A stretch of 12,120 nucleotides of DNA from Synergistales bacterium (GTDB lineage Bacteria; Synergistota; Synergistia; Synergistales; Aminobacteriaceae), in NCBI GenBank assembly GCA_025997935.1, contig BNVG01000057.1, positions 1 to 12,120 of the forward strand. The letters are read 5' to 3'. Shown here one piece after another: positions 6,204 to 12,120 of this stretch. Each line of letters opens with the position of its first letter. Position 1 is the stretch's first letter. A program made the position numbers and the translations under genes. The notes beneath the pieces were generated by a model. The model was not told the origin of the DNA. It saw only the letters and a list, made by a program, of their open reading frames with translations, and did not search any database.

Positions 6204-6710
6204 ATGAGCGAGCCCGAAACGCAGAGCCTCTCTTCGTCGGTCAGGGATTTGACTATGGCCGTTTTGGACGAGGCCGACCTCATAGATGAGCTGCGCGAGG
6301 CCGTAGTCAGGCAAAGGGACGCTATCAAAGACGGCGACCACGCCGAGGCTCAGGATCTGATGAAAGATATTCAGGATATATCTTTTGACGTTCAGGCTCA
6401 GGAGGCGACGCGGACACGGCTCGCGAACGCGGCGGCGGCGGGGCTTGGGTGCGAGCCCAAGGTATCGGCTTTGTACAGCGCGATAGCGGCTCACTCCGCG
6501 TTTGACGAAAACGAAACGTCTCTTTTTAACGAGGCCGGCGAGCGATTGAAGCACGCCGTGTCCACGCTAAAGATGGAAATGGCCGTTCTGAGCGGTCTTG
6601 TAGAACATAACGAGAGATTCGGAGCTATGCTTCTGTCCGAATGGAAACGCCTTAACACAGGCTTTGGCTCCGGCCTAAAGCAATCCGGCGGTTTGGATTT
6701 CAGGGGGTAG
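6204..6710 (+). CDS. flgN: FlgN-type flagellar export chaperone
   Basis: A 168-residue, acidic, largely helical protein lying between flgM and flgK, the usual place of flgN. FlgN chaperones bind the C-terminal ends of FlgK and FlgL in the cytoplasm and bring them to the export gate. The family is poorly conserved, so the call rests on position, length, long helices (about 14-60 and 100-150) and the heptad-like stretch ERLKHAVSTLKMEMAVLSGL. The ATG at 6204 is three bases after the flgM stop and has no good Shine-Dalgarno sequence, so translation is probably coupled to flgM. Confidence 0.8.
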   Translation: MSEPETQSLSSSVRDLTMAVLDEADLIDELREAVVRQRDAIKDGDHAEAQDLMKDIQDISFDVQAQEATRTRLANAAAAGLGCEPKVSALYSAIAAHSAFDENETSLFNEAGERLKHAVSTLKMEMAVLSGLVEHNERFGAMLLSEWKRLNTGFGSGLKQSGGLDFRG

Positions 6711-6716
6711 AACGTA

Positions 6717-9700
6717 ATGTTAAACAGTTTTTTCGGATTGGAAATGGGCAAACGCGCCATGAACACCTTCCGCAGGGGCATAGAGGTGGCCGGTCATAAC
6801 GTATCGAACGTCGCTACGGAAGGCTACTCGCGTCAGCGCGTGGAGACATCCACAACAGAGCCTTATACAAAACCGGGGCTTATGCGCCCCGAGATACCGG
6901 GGCAGATAGGCACCGGCGTCAAAGTAGACCAGATAGTCCGAATCAGAGATATTTTCCTTGACCTCCAATACCGCGCCGAGATGACGGATTTGGGCTACTG
7001 GGAAAAAATAAACTCGATGTATAACACCATACAATTATATATAGCGGAGCCGTCCGGGCAGGGGATACGCGCCGAGATGGATATATTCTGGTCGGCCCTG
7101 AACGAGCTTCAGAAGATGCCCGAAAGCACGGCGCTCCGCCAGACTGTAGTGGAGTCGGCCAAGTCCCTCGGCTCTATGCTTAACAGCCTCTCCAAAGGAT
7201 ACGACAATTACTCCAGTATGGTAAATACCGAGGTCAAGAGCATGGTTGACCAAGCCAACTCCATTCTTTACCAGTTGGCCTCGTTCAACGTCGAAATCAG
7301 CCAGCTTCAGGCCTTGGGACAAAACCCCAACGACCTTCTCGACAAGCGCGACCTGCTTCTCGACAAGCTCTCCAAAATGCTTGACGTCGATTATCAGGAG
7401 CCCTACACCAACGGCGACATAAAAGGCGAATACTTCATCACCCTAAACGGCAGAACGCTCGTTCAGGGCGGTCAGGTTCGCGAACTCGTGGCTCACGCCT
7501 TCGAGTGGGACGGGCAGGTCTACTATGACGTTCAGGTTTCGGACAACGAGTTTGACATCATAGACCCCAAAATAGCCTTAGCGCTTGCCACAGGGCCGGA
7601 GGGAGTACATCAGCTCGACATAGACCGCCTCGCCAACGGCGAGGAGTGGACTGTCGGCAGAGACGATCCGTTTTGCGTAGAGGCTGACGGAACTCAAAGC
7701 GTAGGCGCCGACGGAAAACCCATACCCTCGCGCGTTCGCCCGATGACCACGACGGAGGCACTCGGCCTCGCATCGTCTTTCCGTATTCAGGTAGGTTCTC
7801 AGGGCACTTTGGTTTCTTCCGCGACTTACAACAATTCGCAGCCTTTGGGCGCGGGCTTTATTCTCGGCGCGCCTAAGCCGGGCGATACGGAAACGTATTC
7901 CTTCCGCGTGGCCGCGAACACAGACGAGACCACCATAACCGTTAAATGGGACAAGAACTTAAACACAGCTGGCGGCTGGGTTCTTTCGAGCGACACCGGG
8001 GCATACGACACTACAGCGGGTCCTAATCTCTCGATTAAAGAGTTATCGGACCTCATAAAGGACGCTTTACCCAAGGTCGGCGAAGACGCTTTAACCGTGA
8101 CCACCACCACGCCCCCAAACAGCACTACACCCACGAGCTTCTCCATAAGCTCGCCCGATAACCATCTTATATCCATATCTGACATTACAGGCGACTTAGC
8201 CTCCCAGATGGGTATGGCCAACCCCAACCCGGTCATCACGATAGACTTGAACCCGACAGACTCTCTTGAGACGGTACGCAACAAGATAAACGAAAAATAT
8301 CAGGAAGCCTACGGGCTGACAGTCCCCGAGCAGTGGGTTCACGCCTCGCTTGTTCAGGATTCCGACCAGTCTTGGTATCTCTCCATAGCCGCCGACGTGG
8401 CGGGCGAAGCTCAGAGAATCACCCTGATGGGCGATGTGGACGGAAGTACGCAAACCCTGCGCCGCTTGGGCTTGGTGACGATGAAGCAGAACGGGACGAT
8501 ACCGGGAACGGAGGTATTTAAAGATGGGATTGTGTTTAATTCTGCCACCGCAACCCCGTTTCAGTTTGCTGTTCGTGACGGAGCCACCAGCGCCTTAGTG
8601 ATTTTTACAGCGACTTTAGGTACGCCTACGGCAAACGTATGGAATTTAAGTAACGACAACAATGCGCTCACCGCCACTTCCGCCGTAGATTCTCTGACTA
8701 CCAAAGAGCTTGCTGATTATATACAGAGAGTTTTTGGCGCTTTGGGCAGCGATTTGTCCGTGTCTGTCAATGCCGGAGTTACAGCTACTGATGCGGCTGG
8801 TTCATTCATTACTTTTAAGTCCAACGGCGGTGTGATGACTACTGGCCCGCTGGCTCCGCTAAACGACGTTCCGACATACCGCGAGGTCTCGGCTTATTCC
8901 AAGGTTGCCGTGGACGCTTCCTTTAAGTTCGACGGCGTGCGCTACCTCTCGGCGGACAACGCTTTCAACAAGGCGCGGCGCGTGCCGTCAGGGACGAACC
9001 GCACGGACTTCTCGGCCAAGTCGCTTGAGATAGTCAGCGAGGGTATGTGGCTCGAGCTTAAATCCGTCGGGCAGACGGCCATAAAGGTCTTTCACCACGT
9101 TCAAAACGGCGAGATAAAGGCCCTTGAGGAGATACGCGACGGAATAATTCCGGACCTCAAGGGGCAGCTCAACGAGATAGCCTACTCCCTTGTCAAGAAC
9201 TTCAACGCCTATCAATACTCCGGTTACGGCATAGGAGACAACATAAACATGACGGGCGTAGCGTTCTTCGACCCGCTCGGCTTCTCGTGGAAGGCGGCTC
9301 AGCTGCTTGATGTGACGGACGAGGTGCAAAACAGCGTCAGCCTCATAGGCGCGGCGACGGGTAAATTAGACGCGACCGGGCGCGCCACATCCGGCGTGAG
9401 CGCGGGGCAGGGGAATGGCTCGAACGCCTCCCGCATGGGAAGCCTGAAAACATCAAGGCTCCTGAGCGACGGAAGCGCGTCCTTCGGCGAGTTCTACGAG
9501 TCGTACATATCCAAGATAGGCAGCGAGGCCGGGCGCGCGTCGCTCATGTACAGGGCTCAGAAGAACCTCACCGACCAGATAGACAACCAGAGGCAGTCGG
9601 TCATGGGCGTCAATATAGACGAAGAAATGCTCGACATCCTGATGTTCAACAACGCGTTCAACGCTATGGCGCGCTATGTCACCACGATAGATGAAATGCT

Positions 9701-9740
9701 CGACAAGCTCATAAACGGCTTCGGGCTCGTCGGAAGGTAG
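6717..9740 (+). CDS. flgK: Flagellar hook-associated protein 1 FlgK, enlarged
   Basis: First hook-filament junction protein. The N-terminus is clear (MLNSFFGLEMGKRAMN, and GHNVSNVATEGYSRQ at 27-40). A D1 helical region follows (LDKRDLLLDKLSKML and FITLNGRTLVQGG, about 240-252). The returning D1 region is NEIAYSLVKNFNAYQYSGYG, and the D0 end is VNIDEEMLDILMFNNAFNAM... to DEMLDKLINGFGLVGR. At 1007 residues it is about twice the E. coli protein (547). The extra mass lies at about 340-760 and consists of three beta-rich modules like the flagellin hook IN motif: about 389-500, 505-595 and 611-720. Modules 1 and 3 share aligned Phe, Trp, Leu-Ser and KEL positions at an almost constant 221-residue offset. 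The start ATG has AGGGGG upstream, overlapping the flgN stop. No frameshift is seen. The surface-exposed insert may be variable between strains. Confidence 0.95.
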   Translation: MLNSFFGLEMGKRAMNTFRRGIEVAGHNVSNVATEGYSRQRVETSTTEPYTKPGLMRPEIPGQIGTGVKVDQIVRIRDIFLDLQYRAEMTDLGYWEKINSMYNTIQLYIAEPSGQGIRAEMDIFWSALNELQKMPESTALRQTVVESAKSLGSMLNSLSKGYDNYSSMVNTEVKSMVDQANSILYQLASFNVEISQLQALGQNPNDLLDKRDLLLDKLSKMLDVDYQEPYTNGDIKGEYFITLNGRTLVQGGQVRELVAHAFEWDGQVYYDVQVSDNEFDIIDPKIALALATGPEGVHQLDIDRLANGEEWTVGRDDPFCVEADGTQSVGADGKPIPSRVRPMTTTEALGLASSFRIQVGSQGTLVSSATYNNSQPLGAGFILGAPKPGDTETYSFRVAANTDETTITVKWDKNLNTAGGWVLSSDTGAYDTTAGPNLSIKELSDLIKDALPKVGEDALTVTTTTPPNSTTPTSFSISSPDNHLISISDITGDLASQMGMANPNPVITIDLNPTDSLETVRNKINEKYQEAYGLTVPEQWVHASLVQDSDQSWYLSIAADVAGEAQRITLMGDVDGSTQTLRRLGLVTMKQNGTIPGTEVFKDGIVFNSATATPFQFAVRDGATSALVIFTATLGTPTANVWNLSNDNNALTATSAVDSLTTKELADYIQRVFGALGSDLSVSVNAGVTATDAAGSFITFKSNGGVMTTGPLAPLNDVPTYREVSAYSKVAVDASFKFDGVRYLSADNAFNKARRVPSGTNRTDFSAKSLEIVSEGMWLELKSVGQTAIKVFHHVQNGEIKALEEIRDGIIPDLKGQLNEIAYSLVKNFNAYQYSGYGIGDNINMTGVAFFDPLGFSWKAAQLLDVTDEVQNSVSLIGAATGKLDATGRATSGVSAGQGNGSNASRMGSLKTSRLLSDGSASFGEFYESYISKIGSEAGRASLMYRAQKNLTDQIDNQRQSVMGVNIDEEMLDILMFNNAFNAMARYVTTIDEMLDKLINGFGLVGR

Positions 9741-9755
9741 AGGGGGCTTACTCGT

Positions 9756-12120
9756 ATGGTTATGGCAAACCGCGTCACTACGATGGGGATGTTCTACGCC
9801 ATGAGGGGCTCCTTGCAGAGCAATCTGCAAAACCTCTTGGATCTACAGACCCAGATGCTCACGCAGAAAAAATATTCCAGGTTATCGGACAACCCCACGG
9901 AGATAGCGCGGGCTTTGTCTATGGAGTCCGCCTTGGCCTCTAACGCCAACTATATCAGCTCTCAGGAAAGCGCCCTTGAGATGATGAGCTACACCGAAGG
10001 CTCGCTTGCCGTGGCCGTCGAGATACTGCACAAGATTCGCGACAAAGTAATCTACGCCGGAGACGGCGCGCTCGGCCCCACAGAGGTAGACGCCATTGCC
10101 AACGAAATAGAGGCTTTGAAGCAGAACCTCTTGGAAGTCCTGAACAAAAAAGTGGGCGACAAATATATCTTCGGCGGCACAAAGACCGACACGCCGCCGT
10201 TCGTCGTGGGCCCGGACGGGCAGATTAAATACACGGGGTCTGACGAGCGTATCAAATATGAGATGGAGTCCGGCGTATTGGGCGATGTCTCCTTCACCGG
10301 GCTTGACATCATGCCGAACAATAACCGTTCATATTTTATATGCTCGAGCTACGTTCCGCTCGACTGGGGCTGGGAGGGGCGCGAGGAAAAAGTTCAGATA
10401 GTGGTCGGCAACCGCACGATGTCGGTCTTTATCCCGGAGCAATGGATTGACGAAGCGGCGGCGGGTAGCACGCAGTTTGCGAACTACAACCGTTTCCGCG
10501 ACCCCGGCGAGCTTTCCAAAATATCCCTTGACGATCTGGCGAAATTGGTCAACCGCTCTCTCGCCGAGCAGGGCGCGGATATGCTCGTAACGGCGACCGT
10601 GGAGAAAAACTACGACACCGGACAGCAGAGGTTAGTATTCAAGAGCAACACCGGCGAGATGGTGGGCGTGACGGGCTGGCCGACGACGGACTATCAGCCG
10701 ATGCCTCAGTCGATAGCTGGGTTGGAGTTAGTGAAGGATCCGACGACTCCCGATTATTGGAACTCCAACGTCCTGACGGGCGAAAAGAACGTCGATCTCG
10801 GGGCGTTGAAAGCCGGAGATACGCTGATCCTGAAAGTCGGCGGAACAAGCGGAACAACCGGTACAGTTACCTTGGCGGGACCTGCGGCGGGGTCCGCGTA
10901 TACTATGGCGACGCTGTTGACTGAATTGAACGCAAATGCCGTTTTGGCCGGTTTGGGCCTTACTGCCGAAGCGCGCGATAATAAACTTGCCCTTGTGTCT
11001 TCTAACGGAGACTCTATACAAATCGATGCCGCGTCCACCGCGCTCAAGCCGCTTTTCGGCACGATAACGCAGAGTCAGGCATCCGAGCAGCATGGTCTTA
11101 TGGGAACCGTATCGATTCTTGGCTGGCGCGGCGATGGCCTCGGTAAAAGCATAGACATAAGTTTAGACGGAGGCACTACATCTACTTTGTTCAGCCTTGA
11201 CAAATATAAAAGCATTTCCGAGCTTGTTCAGGACATCAACGCCAAGCTCGCGCCCGGCGTAACTCCGCCGCTGGCCTCTATCGTGTCGGGGCGTTTGGCC
11301 TTGCAGTCTAAGAACGGCGATCCCATAGTGGTTAAAGATAGCGCCGCGCCCGGCGCGGGCGGCGTGGCTCAGCTTTTCGGCGATTACGTTTCAGCAGGAG
11401 TAGGCAGCATTACAAGCACAAAAAGCTCTCTTGAAATTAAAGTGGGAGAAGCGAATCCGATAACGATTTACATCAATGAAGGCGACAAACTCGATACCAT
11501 AGCCGACCGTATCAACGCGATAGAGGGTCTGTACTCCCGCACGTCGGTCAGCGGCGACCAGCTTGTGGTCACGGCGACGCGTATCGGCGACCTCGCGCCC
11601 GACCCCTTACACCCCGACGCCGCGACGGAAAAACTGCATTACCCGTCGTTCACGATAACGGCTAAGGGCATGGCTACAAGTCTGTTCGACTTAGGTTTTT
11701 TAGTGAACCCGGACACCGGGATAGAAACCGGCGAGATTCGCTCAAAAGAGGCGACGCGCCCGGTTGACCACAGCCACATGGACGTGTTCGACTATCTCGC
11801 TATGGAGACGGCGTTGAAGAGCCGCGAGTTTAAGTATGAAACCGGCGCTAAGGTTCTGACCGTAAGGCCCGGCGAACCTCTGCGCTGGCGTGTAATCAGC
11901 GGCTCTCACGAAGCTGATATAATTCTGAACCCCGGCGATTATACCTTGGAGCAATTGGGCGCGAAAATCAAAAACGCCACCGCCGGATGGCTCGAAGTCT
12001 CAGTGGACGTTGAATACAACAATAAATCGGACGATGAAGAAATCGGAATGGACACGAGCGCGAACTACGAAGCCGCGACCGCGCGCCTTGTGATTCGCGG
12101 CCTTCAGGCTCAGCCCGTCG
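9756..12120 (+). CDS. flgL: Flagellar hook-associated protein 3 FlgL, enlarged (3' end outside window)
   Basis: Second junction protein between hook and filament. I translated the frame from 9756 to the edge: 788 codons without a stop and without a C-terminal D0 domain yet, so the protein exceeds 788 residues against 317 in E. coli. The N-terminal flagellin-like domain is clear: NRVTTMGMFYAMRGSLQSNL (5-24), RLSDNPTEIARALSMESALA, then VGDKYIFGGTKTDTPPF. From about residue 210 onward come five beta-alpha-beta modules of 80-100 residues (about 210-308, 351-436, 463-545, 557-648 and 699 onward). They have IN-motif-like features: a strand with VGG/VGN/VGE, a helix like ISELVQDIN, then LxLxSxxG and LFG. 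The ATG at 9756 has a GGGGG run nine bases upstream (9742-9746), 15 bases after flgK; the ATG at 9762 is too far from it. Confidence 0.93.
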   Translation, partial: MVMANRVTTMGMFYAMRGSLQSNLQNLLDLQTQMLTQKKYSRLSDNPTEIARALSMESALASNANYISSQESALEMMSYTEGSLAVAVEILHKIRDKVIYAGDGALGPTEVDAIANEIEALKQNLLEVLNKKVGDKYIFGGTKTDTPPFVVGPDGQIKYTGSDERIKYEMESGVLGDVSFTGLDIMPNNNRSYFICSSYVPLDWGWEGREEKVQIVVGNRTMSVFIPEQWIDEAAAGSTQFANYNRFRDPGELSKISLDDLAKLVNRSLAEQGADMLVTATVEKNYDTGQQRLVFKSNTGEMVGVTGWPTTDYQPMPQSIAGLELVKDPTTPDYWNSNVLTGEKNVDLGALKAGDTLILKVGGTSGTTGTVTLAGPAAGSAYTMATLLTELNANAVLAGLGLTAEARDNKLALVSSNGDSIQIDAASTALKPLFGTITQSQASEQHGLMGTVSILGWRGDGLGKSIDISLDGGTTSTLFSLDKYKSISELVQDINAKLAPGVTPPLASIVSGRLALQSKNGDPIVVKDSAAPGAGGVAQLFGDYVSAGVGSITSTKSSLEIKVGEANPITIYINEGDKLDTIADRINAIEGLYSRTSVSGDQLVVTATRIGDLAPDPLHPDAATEKLHYPSFTITAKGMATSLFDLGFLVNPDTGIETGEIRSKEATRPVDHSHMDVFDYLAMETALKSREFKYETGAKVLTVRPGEPLRWRVISGSHEADIILNPGDYTLEQLGAKIKNATAGWLEVSVDVEYNNKSDDEEIGMDTSANYEAATARLVIRGLQAQPV

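Noticed and set aside
1-12120. CRISPR array, tRNA, rRNA or prophage genes
   Set aside because: No regularly spaced direct repeats, no tRNA-like or rRNA sequence and no phage-type genes were seen on either strand.

Overview
The window looks like chromosomal DNA from a motile, anaerobic, amino-acid or organic-acid fermenting bacterium of moderately high GC. The best lineage guess is Synergistota. This rests on the look of the FlgK ends (the N-terminal MLNSFFGLEMGKRAMN segment and the C-terminal FNNAFNAMARYVTTIDEML segment), the very large FlgK and FlgL, heavy use of ATA for Ile, and a fermentative gene set. It is recognition from memory, not a search result.

Left part, minus strand (1-4967). 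At the edge is the 5' end of a class I SAM-dependent methyltransferase (1-247), with its own likely promoter. Upstream of it, and ending in a clear intrinsic terminator (364-391), is a four-gene operon that reads right to left: a 4-hydroxybutyryl-CoA dehydratase family protein (4967-3513), an acyl-CoA dehydrogenase of butyryl-CoA dehydrogenase type (3390-2251), etfB (2232-1450) and etfA (1436-420). All four iron-sulfur ligands of the dehydratase are present. Together they would turn 4-hydroxybutyryl-CoA into crotonyl-CoA and reduce that to butyryl-CoA with an electron-transferring flavoprotein, probably of the bifurcating type. A 25-bp perfect inverted repeat, each arm itself a hairpin, sits between the first two genes.

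Middle (4968-5912). A divergent promoter region contains a degenerate palindromic repeat. It is followed by rpmB (ribosomal protein L28) with a sigma-70-like promoter and an intrinsic terminator. After that comes about 340 bases of uncertain content, with a weak 90-codon ORF and several complementary segments, and then a near-consensus sigma-28 promoter.

Right part, plus strand (5835-12120). This is a late flagellar operon: flgM (anti-sigma-28), flgN (export chaperone), flgK and flgL (hook-filament junction proteins). Spacing is tight (3, 6 and 15 bases between genes). FlgK has 1007 residues and FlgL is still open after 788 residues at the window edge; both are far longer than textbook homologues. 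The extra length is made of repeated beta-rich modules of about 80-110 residues that resemble the flagellin hook IN motif. FlgK carries a visible tandem duplication with a constant 221-residue offset. Sigma-28 control of flgM would place the anti-sigma factor in its own feedback loop.

I see no mobile element, tRNA, rRNA or CRISPR array. The most unusual features are the expanded junction proteins, the structured spacer before flgM, and the two palindromic repeats.
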